From NCBI GenBank assembly GCA_035634255.1, contig DASQDI010000163.1, forward strand, positions 1 through 63,308: a stretch of DNA of 63,308 nucleotides, read 5' to 3'. Shown piece by piece: positions 25,549-35,279 of the stretch; position 1 is the stretch's first letter; each line of letters begins with the position of its first letter. The notes beneath the pieces are model-generated. The model saw only the letters and a program-made list of their open reading frames with translations. It did not search any database and had not been told where the DNA came from. Position numbers and translations under genes: made by a program. The stretch is from DATLMR01 sp035634255 (GTDB lineage Bacteria > Acidobacteriota > Blastocatellia > UBA7656).

Positions 25549-27279
25549 ATGAACTACGATTCCGAGATCAAAGACGGCCTCGCGCGAATCGCGCGCGAGG
25601 GGGTTGTGCGGCGGATATGGGGTAAGGACGCCTCGCTCTGGAAGACCGACCCGGAGCACCAGAAGATCATCTCGAACTCGCTCGGCTGGCTCACGGTCCC
25701 GCGCCGCATGCTCGACGAAGCGGATGAGATTCGCGCCTTCGCCGACCAGATTCGCGAGGAGGGTTTCGCGCACGTCCTGGTGCTCGGCATGGGCGGCTCA
25801 AGCCTCTGCCCCGAAGTCTTCAGGCGCACGTTCGGGCCGGTCGCGGGGTTCCCGGAACTGCTCGTGCTCGACAGCACCGTGCCCGCGTCCGTGCTCGCCG
25901 TCGAGCGGAAGATAGACGCGGCGAAGACCCTCTTCATAGTCTCGTCCAAGTCCGGCACGACCACGGAGCCCCAGGTCTTTTTCGAGTACTTCTTCGATAA
26001 GGCCGGGCGAGCCTTGGGGACGGACGCGGGGCGGAACTTCATAGCGATCACCGATCCTGGGACCCTGCTCGCGCGGCAGGCGGAAGAGAAGGGGTTCCGC
26101 CGGGTCTTCCTCAATCCGCCCGACATCGGGGGGCGTTATTCCGCGCTCTCTTATTTCGGCATGGTCCCGGCCGCGCTCGCGGGCTACGACATCCGAGAGC
26201 TTCTCGACAGCGCCGTGCGCGCGATGAAGTCGTGCGAGGCGGAAGATGAGAACCCCGGCGCTCAGCTCGGGGCCGCGCTCGGGGTGCTCGCGCGCAAGGG
26301 GCGCGACAAGCTGACCCTCGTGATCCGGCCGCCGCTCGATTCGCTGGGCTTGTGGGTGGAGCAGTTGATCGCCGAGAGCACGGGCAAGGAGGGCGTCGGC
26401 ATCCTGCCGGTCGCCGGCGAGCCCCTGGGCGACCCCTCGGCTTATGGCAGCGACCGCGTCTTCGCCTACATCCACACGCAGGACTCGCCGGATCAGCAGT
26501 CCGAGACGAAGCTCTCGCAGCTTATTTCCGCGGGCCATCCGATAGTGGTCAGGACTCTGAATAATAAATATGGCCTCGGCGAGGAGTTCTTCATCTGGGA
26601 ATTCGCGACCGCCGTGGCCGGGTTCTTCCTCGGCATAAACCCATTCGACCAGCCGAACGTGCAGGAGAGCAAGGACTACACGAAGGCCCTCCTGGAAGGG
26701 TTCGAAAGTACGGGCCGCCTGACGGAACAAGAGCTGCTCGTCGAAGAAGGCGGGCTCCGCATATCCGCCGACGCCGCGATGAAGACCCTGCTCGCGCAGC
26801 CCGCGCTCGAAGGCGAGAGCCCGACCAGCCTCGCCTCGGTGATCTCGCTCCACGTCGCGAGCGTCAAGCCCGGAGATTACGTCGCGCTCACGGCCTACAT
26901 CGAGGAGACGCCCGAGCACGACCGCCTACTGCAGGAGATTCGCGCGAGCATCCGCGACAACCTGCGCGTCGCGACGACGGTGGGCTATGGCCCGCGCTTC
27001 CTCCATTCCACCGGGCAGTTCCATAAGGGGGGGCCGCCCACCGGGGTCTTCATCCAGATCACGTCGGACGACGCGGGAGAGATCCCGATACCCGGACGGC
27101 CGTACGGCTTCGGCGTGCTCAAGCAGGCGCAGGCCGTAGGGGATTTCAAGTCGCTCGCGAGCCGCAACCTGCGAGCCGTAAGGTTCCACGCGGGCGACCA
27201 CGTCGCCTTCGGCCTCTCGGCCCTCGGCGAACTCGTCAGGAACTCCGTTCGCACTTCCGCCGCGACGGGCGATTCATGA
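25549..27279 (+). CDS. pgi: Glucose-6-phosphate isomerase (SIS-domain)
   Basis: The enzyme interconverts glucose-6-phosphate and fructose-6-phosphate. The SIS sugar-phosphate site VSSKSGTTTEPQVFFEYF (from Val131) is intact, and FLHSTGQFHKGGPPTGVF near the C-terminus matches the isomerase half of bifunctional transaldolase/isomerase proteins. At 576 residues it is longer than many stand-alone forms. It sits 19 bases after tal, with GGAAAG as a likely ribosome binding site, so this looks like the unfused arrangement of a module that is a single polypeptide in other bacteria. Confidence 0.93.
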   Translation: MNYDSEIKDGLARIAREGVVRRIWGKDASLWKTDPEHQKIISNSLGWLTVPRRMLDEADEIRAFADQIREEGFAHVLVLGMGGSSLCPEVFRRTFGPVAGFPELLVLDSTVPASVLAVERKIDAAKTLFIVSSKSGTTTEPQVFFEYFFDKAGRALGTDAGRNFIAITDPGTLLARQAEEKGFRRVFLNPPDIGGRYSALSYFGMVPAALAGYDIRELLDSAVRAMKSCEAEDENPGAQLGAALGVLARKGRDKLTLVIRPPLDSLGLWVEQLIAESTGKEGVGILPVAGEPLGDPSAYGSDRVFAYIHTQDSPDQQSETKLSQLISAGHPIVVRTLNNKYGLGEEFFIWEFATAVAGFFLGINPFDQPNVQESKDYTKALLEGFESTGRLTEQELLVEEGGLRISADAAMKTLLAQPALEGESPTSLASVISLHVASVKPGDYVALTAYIEETPEHDRLLQEIRASIRDNLRVATTVGYGPRFLHSTGQFHKGGPPTGVFIQITSDDAGEIPIPGRPYGFGVLKQAQAVGDFKSLASRNLRAVRFHAGDHVAFGLSALGELVRNSVRTSAATGDS

Positions 27280-27352
27280 TCTTTTTGGTACGCGGAGTTG
27301 TCAGGCCGGGTCCGTACCCCCACGGCATTAATAAAAGAGAGCAAGAGAAATA

Positions 27353-27913
27353 ATGGCTACATTTTCCAGAGCCGTCTCGGTCGAGATGGATTGGGTAGAC
27401 CCGTCGAGCTTCGAGATTCGGGGCTCGCTCGATGATAACGTCCACTCGCTCAGGGCGCGCTTCCTCGTGAGCTTCCCCGACTACACCATCCGCGAGGCGA
27501 CGGGCGAGATCACGCGCATGCCCTACACTGGCTTCTGCCAGGGGGCTCTCGCGGTGCTTCCGAAGTTCGTGGGCGAGAGGGTGGGGCGCGGGTTCCGCAG
27601 GCGCGCGGCCGAGATAGTCGGCGGGGCCGAAAGCTGCAACCACCTCCACACGCTCGTGACCAACATGGCCGCGTGCGCGTTCCAGATGAATTACCTCGCG
27701 GCGAAAGAAAAGCCGGGGGCCGCCGCGGCGATCAAAGAAACCGCCAGCGACCTGCGCCGCCGCCGCGAGATGGTCCTCGGGTGGATGCCGCAGCTGCGCA
27801 ACACCTGCTTCATCTTCAGCGAGGCGAGCGATTCGCTCTTCGACGGGGCCGGCCGCGAGGAGGTCGCGCCGCCGCCCGGCGTCGACAAAGAGGCCCGCGG
27901 CTTTGAAGTCTAA
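27353..27913 (+). CDS. DUF2889 domain protein
   Basis: The 186-residue soluble protein contains the conserved GAESCNHLHTLVTNMAACAF segment and WVDPSSFEIRGSLDDNVHSL near the N-terminus that identify DUF2889. The function is not established. It is followed after 20 bases by a MaoC-type hydratase gene, and DUF2889 genes often occur near acyl-CoA or aromatic degradation genes, so a role near thioester metabolism is possible but unproven. The ribosome binding site is weak. Confidence 0.85.
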   Translation: MATFSRAVSVEMDWVDPSSFEIRGSLDDNVHSLRARFLVSFPDYTIREATGEITRMPYTGFCQGALAVLPKFVGERVGRGFRRRAAEIVGGAESCNHLHTLVTNMAACAFQMNYLAAKEKPGAAAAIKETASDLRRRREMVLGWMPQLRNTCFIFSEASDSLFDGAGREEVAPPPGVDKEARGFEV

Positions 27914-27933
27914 ACCGAGATCAGGAGCGCGAG

Positions 27934-28371
27934 ATGGGAAAGTACTTTGAAGATTTCGAGATCGGGGAAGAGTCGGTTACCGCCGGCCGCACGATCACCG
28001 AAACTGACATAGTCAACTTCGCGGGGATAACCGGCGACTGGAACGAGATTCACACGAACAGGGAGTTCGCCGAGCGCGGCCCTTTCAAGCAGCGCATAGC
28101 CCATGGCGCTCTGGTATTCTCAATCGCGACCGGCCTGTCCGTGCGCCTCGGGCAGACCGCGGACACGGTGATAGCCTTTTACGGACTCGACCGCCTGCGC
28201 TTCGTCAAGCCGACCTTCATCGGCGACACGATCCACGTGAAGCAGAGGGTCGAAGAGAAGAGCGAGAAGGACGAGCGCGGGGGCCTCGTCACCATGCTCA
28301 ACGAGGTCATAAACCAGAGGGACGAGGTCGTGGTCAGCTACACGGCCAAGGTCCTTCTGAAGAGGCGGTGA
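27934..28371 (+). CDS. MaoC-like (R)-enoyl-CoA hydratase
   Basis: A single hot-dog domain of 145 residues. VNFAGITGDWNEIHTNREFA carries the catalytic Asp and His of the MaoC/(R)-hydratase family, and RIAHGALVFSIATGLSVRLG is the second conserved segment. The expected reaction is hydration of a trans-2-enoyl-CoA or a similar thioester. The AGGAGCGCGAG before the ATG is a good ribosome binding site. Probably cotranscribed with the DUF2889 gene. Confidence 0.9.
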   Translation: MGKYFEDFEIGEESVTAGRTITETDIVNFAGITGDWNEIHTNREFAERGPFKQRIAHGALVFSIATGLSVRLGQTADTVIAFYGLDRLRFVKPTFIGDTIHVKQRVEEKSEKDERGGLVTMLNEVINQRDEVVVSYTAKVLLKRR

Positions 28372-28578
28372 CTGTTTAAAACTCCCCCACGGAATTCCTG
28401 ACTCGCCCCGGACCATGATGCTCGCCGGAGTGTTGCGGCGGGCTCCCCGCTCCTTCTCGGGTGAGGCCCGAAACTATTCCTCCTGTCCCTGATCCTGCCC
28501 GGTCATGTATAATTTCGCCGCTCACAGTCCCGTTTAAATACGGTTAAATGTTCGGCATTAACCCGAGGAGAATCCGTT

Positions 28579-30273
28579 ATGGCGGAGATGACAGGCGCGC
28601 AGGCGATGTTCGAGATGATGAGGCGCGAGGGGGTGCGTTACGTCTTCGGGAACCCCGGCACGACCGAGCTTCCGTTGATGGACCTCTTCGCCGCGGGCGA
28701 CGAGATCAAATACATTCTGGCCCTCCATGAAGACTCCGCGCTCGGCATGGCCGCCGGCTACGCGGAGGCGACGGGCGCTCCTGCGGTGGTCAACCTGCAC
28801 GCGGCTCCGGGGCTCGCGCACGCGCTCGGGAACCTCTACAACGCTTACAGGGCGGGCACGCCTCTGGTAGTCACGGCCGGGCAGCAGGACTCGCGCGCGA
28901 TGATCGATGAGCCCCTGCTCTACGCGGACATGCTCGAGATAGCCCGCCAGCACACGAAGTGGGTGTGGGAGGTGCGACACGCCTCGGAGATCCCGCGCGT
29001 GTTCGCCCGCGCGTTCCAGATAAGCCGGACGCCCCCGACCGGCCCTGTCTTCGTCTCCCTGCCGGTGGACGTGATGGAAGCGCGCGCGGAGATGGCCTTC
29101 CCTCCGGTCACGCTTCCGGGCCCGCGCATTCGCGGGGACCGGGAGAAGATCGAAGAGGCCGCGCGATTACTCTGGTCAGCCGAGCGCCCCGCGATCATAT
29201 CGGGGGACGGGTGCGCGCGGTCAGGTGGCGTCGGGGAAGTGGTGAAGCTCGCCGAAAAGCTCGGGGCGCGCGCGCACGCGGAGCCCTTGAACGCTCTGCT
29301 GACCTTCCCGACCTCGCACCCTCTCTTCGCCGGGCCGCTCTTCCCTAACGCGCGGCAGACGCTCGCGCAGCTCGAAGGCGTGGACGTGATACTGGCCGTC
29401 GGGGCGAGCAATCTCGCGCCCCTCGTCTACACGGGGACGCGGATGATCCCCGAAGGCGCGCGCGTGATTCAGATCGACGCGGGCGACCGCGAGCCCGGCA
29501 GGAACTACCCGGCGGAGGTCGCGATTATCGCCGACCCGCGCTCGGCGGTTGAAGAGTTGAGTGCCGCGTTCGACTGGCTGGCCTCCGACGACGCGGCGGC
29601 GGCCGAGAAGGCCGCCCGCCGCCGGGAGACGACCGAGGCCGCGATAGCCTCGGCCCGCGCCGGATTCATCGGGGCCATGGGCGGAGCCGGGGGCGACTCC
29701 GGCGGAGCGCTGTCGGCCGCTTCGGTCGCCCGCGAGATGCGCTCGGCGGCCGACCCGAGCGCGGTGCTCGTGGACGAGTCGGTCACTTCAACGGCGGCCG
29801 TCCGCTCCCTGTTCGAGCTGAGCGAGCCGGGGTCGTACTTTTACGCGAAGGGCGGGTCGCTCGGGCTCGGGCTGCCGATGGCCGTGGGAGTCAAGCTCGC
29901 GATGCCCGACCGTCAGGTCCTGTGCGCGGTGGGTGATGGCTCGGCCCTCTATTCCATTCAGGCCCTGTGGACGGCCGCGCGTTACGGGCTCGGGGTCACT
30001 TTCGTGATCTTCAACAACGCGAGCTACATGATCCTGAAAGGCGGCCTGCTCGCGCTCAACGGCTCGTCGGTCGAGCGAGGGGTCTTCACGGGGATGGACC
30101 TGACCGAGCCGGAGATAGATTTCGCTTCGCTCGCCCGCTCTCTGGGCGTGGAAGCGCGGCGGGTGGAGAGCCGGGACGAGTTGAGGGCCGCGCTCGACTG
30201 GGGCCTCGGTAACGAGGGGCCGACCCTGCTCGATGTCGCGATCAGTCGGGACATCAGGAGCGTGCTGCGCTAG
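28579..30273 (+). CDS. Thiamine diphosphate enzyme, benzoylformate decarboxylase-like
   Basis: The 564-residue protein has the three-domain layout of ThDP decarboxylases. The N-terminal Pyr domain has YVFGNPGTTELPLMDLF and LHEDSALGMAAGYAEATG; the catalytic Glu usually lies in the first of these. The C-terminal domain has the ThDP/Mg motif GDGSALYSIQALWTA ending in NN (about 452-480). The pattern is closer to benzoylformate decarboxylase than to acetolactate synthase, but 2-oxo-acid specificity cannot be read reliably. GAGGAG precedes the ATG by 9 bases, and a TATAAT at 28508-28513 without a clear -35 box may be its promoter. Confidence 0.85.
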   Translation: MAEMTGAQAMFEMMRREGVRYVFGNPGTTELPLMDLFAAGDEIKYILALHEDSALGMAAGYAEATGAPAVVNLHAAPGLAHALGNLYNAYRAGTPLVVTAGQQDSRAMIDEPLLYADMLEIARQHTKWVWEVRHASEIPRVFARAFQISRTPPTGPVFVSLPVDVMEARAEMAFPPVTLPGPRIRGDREKIEEAARLLWSAERPAIISGDGCARSGGVGEVVKLAEKLGARAHAEPLNALLTFPTSHPLFAGPLFPNARQTLAQLEGVDVILAVGASNLAPLVYTGTRMIPEGARVIQIDAGDREPGRNYPAEVAIIADPRSAVEELSAAFDWLASDDAAAAEKAARRRETTEAAIASARAGFIGAMGGAGGDSGGALSAASVAREMRSAADPSAVLVDESVTSTAAVRSLFELSEPGSYFYAKGGSLGLGLPMAVGVKLAMPDRQVLCAVGDGSALYSIQALWTAARYGLGVTFVIFNNASYMILKGGLLALNGSSVERGVFTGMDLTEPEIDFASLARSLGVEARRVESRDELRAALDWGLGNEGPTLLDVAISRDIRSVLR

Positions 30274-30361
30274 CTCTGTCCCGAGATTGCGACATTGGAA
30301 TGGTGAGGCTGTAAGAATTCCGAATCGTTCTGCGTCCTTGGCGGCCTCGCGTGGGGTGAGG

Positions 30362-30379
30362 GGCGACGGGAAAGTCGCC
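30362..30379 (+). other. Small hairpin downstream of the ThDP enzyme gene
   Basis: GGCGAC (30362-30367) pairs with GTCGCC (30374-30379) around GGGAAA. There is no T-tract, so termination is doubtful. The surrounding 280-base gap also holds a TATAAT at 30417-30422 that may serve the kinase gene. Confidence 0.35.
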
Positions 30380-30553
30380 GAGGAAAAAGGGGGCGCGCGA
30401 CAGGCGAATAATCCTTTATAATTAAGCCTAGCCCGCCCTCCCTGGAATTTCCAGGATCAAAGCGATGGTATGCGCCGTTAAAAAGATCGGGTGTGGCGAG
30501 CTGGCGGCGCGAATTCGTGACGGGCGTTATCGAGGAACAGAGGTGAAGATCAA

Positions 30554-33454
30554 GTGATCTCAGAGACTATTTCCCATTACCGCATATTAAAAAAGCTTGG
30601 CGCTGGTGGCATGGGCGAGGTGTACAAGGCTCAGGATTTGACCCTCGAACGCCCCGTCGCCCTCAAGATTTTACCCGCTTATCTCGTAGAAGACCCGGAT
30701 CGCGTGCGGCGGTTCGTGCAGGAAGCGAGGGCCGCCTCCGCCCTGAACCACCCGCACATAGTCACCATTTATGAAATCGGCCAGGCCCTCCACGAAGGCG
30801 GGCTCGGCGAGACGCCCGAGGCGGGCGGGCAGAACGGCTCCCCGAAGTCGGGCGGCCCCGAGAAGACGATCCATTACATCGCGATGGAGTTTGTCGACGG
30901 GGCGACCCTGCACGCCAAGGTGCACCGCGAGAGGGCGGACCTCAAGAAGCTTCTGGAATACATGGCCCAGGTCGGCGACGGGCTGGCGAAGGCGCACGCG
31001 GCGGGGATAGTGCACCGCGACCTCAAGCCCGAGAACATAATGATCACGGAGGACGATTACGCGAAGATCCTCGACTTCGGCTTAGCGAAATTGATCGAGC
31101 CGAAGAACGCCGAGCCTCCGACCGAAGACCTGGAAGAGGCCGCCACGGCCATGATGGAGCACACGCGGCCCGGAATGGTCATGGGCACCATCGGCTACAT
31201 GTCTCCGGAGCAGGTGCAGGGCAAGGGGGTGGACCAGCGGTCGGACATCTTTTCTTTCGGGTGCATCCTTTACGAAGTCGCGACGGGCGTCAAGCCGTTC
31301 GCGGGCGACTCGGTCATCGACTCGCTCCACAGGATCGTGTACGCGCAGACGCCTCCTATAAAAGACAGCAACCCGAACGCCCCGGTCGAGCTTCAGCGCA
31401 TAATCCGCAAGTGCCTCGCCAAAGACTCCGCGCAGCGCTACCAGTCGATCAAGGACGTGGCCATCGACCTGCGGGAACTCTTGAAAGAGTACGATTCACA
31501 GCCGACCGTCTCCGGCTCGTTCGCGCAGCCCGCGATCACCGCGATGCATTCGCAGGCGGTCTCCACGGGGCCGCACTCCCAGCCCCCGATCACCGCGCCG
31601 CAAAGCCAGTACGTAGTCACGGGCGCGGAGCAGACGCTTTCGGGCCCGCACGAGCGGACGACCGGTCCGATAGAGCGGCGCGGGTCGAGGCTCTGGCCGC
31701 TGATCGCGGCGGGCCTGCTCCTTCTCGCGGTCGCCGCCGCGGCCATCTTCTATTTCCAAAGCCTGTCGCGCGGCAAGGGGCGGCCCGCGTTCGAGGACAC
31801 TCGGATAACGAAGCTGACCAGCACGGGCAAGGCGCTCAACGCGACCCTGTCCCCCGACGGCAAGTACGCCGTTTACGTCGTGAACGATGCGGGGCAGCAA
31901 AGCCTGTGGGTCAGGCAGGTGGCGACTTCGAGCAACGTGCAGATAGTCCCCCCGGCTGAGGTGGGCTTTCACGGCGCGACCTTCTCAAAGGACGGCAACT
32001 ACATCTACTACACCAGGGCCGAAAGGGGTAACCCGATCTCGACCACCTTCCAGGTGCCCGCGCTCGGGGGCAGTCCGAGGAAGATCCTTGAGGACGTGGA
32101 CAGCCCCATAACCTTCTCCCCGGATGGCAAGCGGTTCGCGTTCCTGCGCGGGTACCCGCGCGAATCTGAGCTGGCCCTGATGGTGGCGAACGCGGACGGC
32201 TCCGGCGAGCAGAAGCTCGCCGTCCGCAAGCAGCCCAACGTATTTATCAGGGCCGCCTGGTCCCCCGATGGCAGGTCCATAGCCTGCTCGGCCCAGAACC
32301 TTGAGGGGGGCATGCACCATCAGGTCGTGGAAGTGAACGCGGCCGACGGCTCGGAGAGGGTGATCGGCTCGCACAGGTGGGGCGCAATCGCGGGGCTCGG
32401 GTGGCTCTCCGACGGCAGCGGCCTGATGCTGAGCGCGATGGACCGCCTGTCCGGCTCGAACCAGTTCCAGATATATCACCTGTCTTATCCCGATGGGGAG
32501 ATCCGGCGGGTCACGAACGACCTGAGCAACTACGCGGGCGTGAGCCTGCCTTCGGATTCGGGCGCGCTGCTCACCGCGCAGACCAGCGCGGTCTCGAACC
32601 TGTGGGTCGCCCCTAACGGGGATTCGAGCCGCGCCAGACAGCTCACCTCCGGGTCGAGCAAGTACGACCAGACCGCGTGGACCCCCGACGGCCGCATAGT
32701 CTACGTGTCGGACGCGAGCGGCGGCGCGGACATCTACATAATGGATTCGGAGGGGAAGAATCAGAAGCAACTGACCGCCGACGGAGGGATCAACGTCTAC
32801 CCCTCGGTCTCGCCCGACGGCCGTTACATCCTCTTCAACTCGAACCGCGCGGGCAGCGTGGGCACCTTCAACGTCTGGCGGATGGACATAGATGGGAGCA
32901 ACGCGAAACAGTTGACGAATGGGGAAGGCGAGTACTGGCCCGTCTGCACGCCCGATGGGAAGTGGGTCGTCTTCAGCTCTCACAGGAACACCGAGAGGCC
33001 GAAAACGTGGAAGGTGCCGATAGACGGGGGCGAGAGCGTGAAGATAACGGATAAGTTCACGATGCTGCCGGTCATCTCGCCCGACGGGAAGACGATACTC
33101 TGCCGCTACTTCGACGAGCAGTCGATCTCCTTCCCGAAGGTGGCTCTGGTCTCTTTCGACGACGGGCAGGTGTTAAAAGTCCTCGACATCGACGTGGCGA
33201 ATTACCAGCCGGGCCAGTACCGGTGGTCGCCCGACGGGAAGACTATATTCTATTCCGCTACTCAGGCGGGCGTTTCGAACGTCTGGAGCGTGCCCCTGGC
33301 CGGAGGCTCCCCGAAGCAGGTCACTGATTTCAAGTCTGACTTCATGTTCAACTTCGACTGGTCGCGGGACGGGAAGACCCTGTCCTGCGCGAGGGGCGTG
33401 GGCATGACCGACGTGGTCCTCATAAAAGACCTTGGCGCGGGGGCCAGGGAGTAG
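30554..33454 (+). CDS. Membrane Ser/Thr protein kinase with TolB/PD40 propeller
   Basis: An N-terminal kinase domain of about 320 residues has an intact glycine loop (GAGGMG, 16-21), the ATP lysine Lys39, HRDLKPEN (catalytic Asp156) and DFG (174-176). An insertion of about 25 residues near position 95 (Gly/Pro-rich) is unusual. A Pro/Ser/Gln-rich linker leads to one membrane helix at about 380-401 (LIAAGLLLLAVAAAAIFYF). The outer part holds about ten PD40/TolB repeats with SPDGKYAVYV-type motifs. This is the common acidobacterial sensor-kinase design; the ligand and targets are unknown. The start is a GTG with AGAGG 10 bases upstream. Confidence 0.93.
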   Translation: MISETISHYRILKKLGAGGMGEVYKAQDLTLERPVALKILPAYLVEDPDRVRRFVQEARAASALNHPHIVTIYEIGQALHEGGLGETPEAGGQNGSPKSGGPEKTIHYIAMEFVDGATLHAKVHRERADLKKLLEYMAQVGDGLAKAHAAGIVHRDLKPENIMITEDDYAKILDFGLAKLIEPKNAEPPTEDLEEAATAMMEHTRPGMVMGTIGYMSPEQVQGKGVDQRSDIFSFGCILYEVATGVKPFAGDSVIDSLHRIVYAQTPPIKDSNPNAPVELQRIIRKCLAKDSAQRYQSIKDVAIDLRELLKEYDSQPTVSGSFAQPAITAMHSQAVSTGPHSQPPITAPQSQYVVTGAEQTLSGPHERTTGPIERRGSRLWPLIAAGLLLLAVAAAAIFYFQSLSRGKGRPAFEDTRITKLTSTGKALNATLSPDGKYAVYVVNDAGQQSLWVRQVATSSNVQIVPPAEVGFHGATFSKDGNYIYYTRAERGNPISTTFQVPALGGSPRKILEDVDSPITFSPDGKRFAFLRGYPRESELALMVANADGSGEQKLAVRKQPNVFIRAAWSPDGRSIACSAQNLEGGMHHQVVEVNAADGSERVIGSHRWGAIAGLGWLSDGSGLMLSAMDRLSGSNQFQIYHLSYPDGEIRRVTNDLSNYAGVSLPSDSGALLTAQTSAVSNLWVAPNGDSSRARQLTSGSSKYDQTAWTPDGRIVYVSDASGGADIYIMDSEGKNQKQLTADGGINVYPSVSPDGRYILFNSNRAGSVGTFNVWRMDIDGSNAKQLTNGEGEYWPVCTPDGKWVVFSSHRNTERPKTWKVPIDGGESVKITDKFTMLPVISPDGKTILCRYFDEQSISFPKVALVSFDDGQVLKVLDIDVANYQPGQYRWSPDGKTIFYSATQAGVSNVWSVPLAGGSPKQVTDFKSDFMFNFDWSRDGKTLSCARGVGMTDVVLIKDLGAGARE

Positions 33455-33475
33455 CCTTCCGGCCCCCTCCGAATC

Positions 33476-34141
33476 ATGGAGAAACGCCCGTTCGACATAG
33501 ACCTGGCGGTCCGCCGCATACGCAAGGCGGTCGAGCCCTTCGCTAAAGCCGCGATGTTCGAGCTGGCGGAGCGGGGCTTCTCGTCCCCCTTCGAGCAACT
33601 GGTCGCCTGCATAATCTCTATCCGCACTTTCGACGAAGTCATGCTGCCGACCGCGCTCGAACTCTTCGAGCTGGCGCGCACCCCCTCCGAGATGTCGGCG
33701 CTCTCCCCGCGAGATATAGACGAGGTGATCCGCGCCTCGACCTTTCACGAGCGGAAGGCGCAGCAGATACACAAAATCGCGCGCCGCATTCTGGAAGAGC
33801 ACGAAGGCGAACTCCCCTGCGATTACGACGCTCTGACTTCGTTCGAAGGCGTCGGGCCGAAGTGCGCCAACCTCGTGCTCGGCATCGCGTGCAACGAGCC
33901 CCGGATCGGCGTGGACATCCACGTCCACCGCGTCACGAACCGCTGGGGTTACGTCCTGACGCGCACGCCCGAAAAGACCGTCGGCGCGCTTCAGGGCAAG
34001 CTCCCGCCCGCCTACTGGGTGGAAATCAACCGCCTCTTAGTCCCATTCGGCAAGCACGTCTGCACGGGCACGCGGCCGAAGTGCTCGACCTGCCCGGTCC
34101 TTGAGATGTGCCAGCAGGTCGGCGTGACTAACCCGCGGTGA
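33476..34141 (+). CDS. nth: Endonuclease III-type DNA glycosylase/AP lyase
   Basis: Endonuclease III removes oxidised pyrimidines and cuts the strand at the abasic site. The helix-hairpin-helix FEGVGPKCANLVLG contains the catalytic Lys129, and VDIHVHRV holds the catalytic Asp147. The C-terminal [4Fe-4S] loop is complete: Cys196-x6-Cys203-x2-Cys206-x5-Cys212. Both hallmark active residues are present, so an active bifunctional enzyme is expected. It begins 21 bases after the kinase gene, probably by readthrough rather than shared function. Confidence 0.94.
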   Translation: MEKRPFDIDLAVRRIRKAVEPFAKAAMFELAERGFSSPFEQLVACIISIRTFDEVMLPTALELFELARTPSEMSALSPRDIDEVIRASTFHERKAQQIHKIARRILEEHEGELPCDYDALTSFEGVGPKCANLVLGIACNEPRIGVDIHVHRVTNRWGYVLTRTPEKTVGALQGKLPPAYWVEINRLLVPFGKHVCTGTRPKCSTCPVLEMCQQVGVTNPR

Positions 34142-34222
34142 GTTCGGGCTGTCAGCTTCCGCACCCCCATGCTATAAATTCAGAGCCCGGACGAGGGCCG
34201 AATCTCTCGATCAAACTGGCGA

Positions 34223-35275
34223 ATGAATTATATCGGGTCTAAACAGAGTCTCCTCCCGTTCCTTGAGCGGGTTTATCGGAGGGTGGCCGAAGGCGACGAG
34301 AAAGTCTTCTGCGACCTCTTCGCGGGTACGGGAGCCGTCGGCCGCCTGTTCAAACGCCTCGGGCTGCGAGTCATCTCCAACGACTTGCAGTACTACGCAT
34401 ACGCCCTCAACAAAGCCTACATCGAGATCAATGAGCCGCCCCGCTTCAGAGGGCTTCGCAGGAAATACTCTCGGGAAATCGACCGGTACCGCGCGCTGCC
34501 CGGCGAGCCGGTCTTGAAGGTGCTCGCGTTCATCAACGACCTGCCGGAGCGGGCGGGGTTCATCTCGCAGAATTATGGGCCGGACGGCAACCGCCTGTAC
34601 TACACCCGAGAGAACGCGGAGAAGGCCGACGCCATCAGGCTGGCCATCGAAGAGTGGCGTAAAGAGGGGACGATCACTCGGCGCGAGTACTCTTACGTCC
34701 TCTGCTCTCTTCTTGAGGCCATAGATCAGGTGGCGAATACGGCCAGCGTTTATGGGGCGTTCTTAAAAAAAATCAAGAGCACGGCCAGAAAGCCTCTCAC
34801 CCTGAAACCCTTGCAGCTCAGCAACCATGTCAAGGGCTGTAAGGTGTTCAACAGGGACGCCAACGAGCTCATCGGGGAGATCGACTGCGACGTCCTTTAC
34901 ATGGACCCGCCGTATAACCAGAGACAGTACGGGGCCAATTACCACGTGCTGGAGACCATAGCCGCGTATGATTACCCCGAGCTCACAGGCATCACCGGCA
35001 TGCGCCAGTATGAGCGGAGCAAGTATTGCCGGAGGAAGTCGGCCAAAGAAGCCTTGGAGCACCTCGTGCGAACCGCGTCCGCGAAACATATTCTGCTGAG
35101 CTACAATGACGAGGGGTTACTGAGCCGCGACGACGTGCGCGCCATCCTCAGCCTGCGCGGGAACCCTAAGACCTTCCGCAAAGCCTATAATCGATTCAAA
35201 GCCGATAATGGCCGCGAATACAAACGCGACTCGACCGTCGAATACATTCATTACGTGAGGGTGATCAAACCCTGA
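34223..35275 (+). CDS. Orphan N6-adenine DNA methyltransferase, D12 class
   Basis: The protein begins MNYIGSKQSLLPFLERVY, typical of D12-class (Dam-like) enzymes. Motif I is FAGTGAVG (33-40) and motif IV is DPPY (228-231), in the alpha-class order with a target-recognition region between them. At 350 residues it is complete. No restriction endonuclease gene lies beside it, so it is orphan in this window; the recognition sequence cannot be inferred. Codon use is more AT-tolerant than in its neighbours, consistent with transfer. A candidate promoter is CTGTCA (34149-34154), 18 bases, TATAAA (34173-34178). Confidence 0.9.
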   Translation: MNYIGSKQSLLPFLERVYRRVAEGDEKVFCDLFAGTGAVGRLFKRLGLRVISNDLQYYAYALNKAYIEINEPPRFRGLRRKYSREIDRYRALPGEPVLKVLAFINDLPERAGFISQNYGPDGNRLYYTRENAEKADAIRLAIEEWRKEGTITRREYSYVLCSLLEAIDQVANTASVYGAFLKKIKSTARKPLTLKPLQLSNHVKGCKVFNRDANELIGEIDCDVLYMDPPYNQRQYGANYHVLETIAAYDYPELTGITGMRQYERSKYCRRKSAKEALEHLVRTASAKHILLSYNDEGLLSRDDVRAILSLRGNPKTFRKAYNRFKADNGREYKRDSTVEYIHYVRVIKP

Positions 35276-35279
35276 AGCC

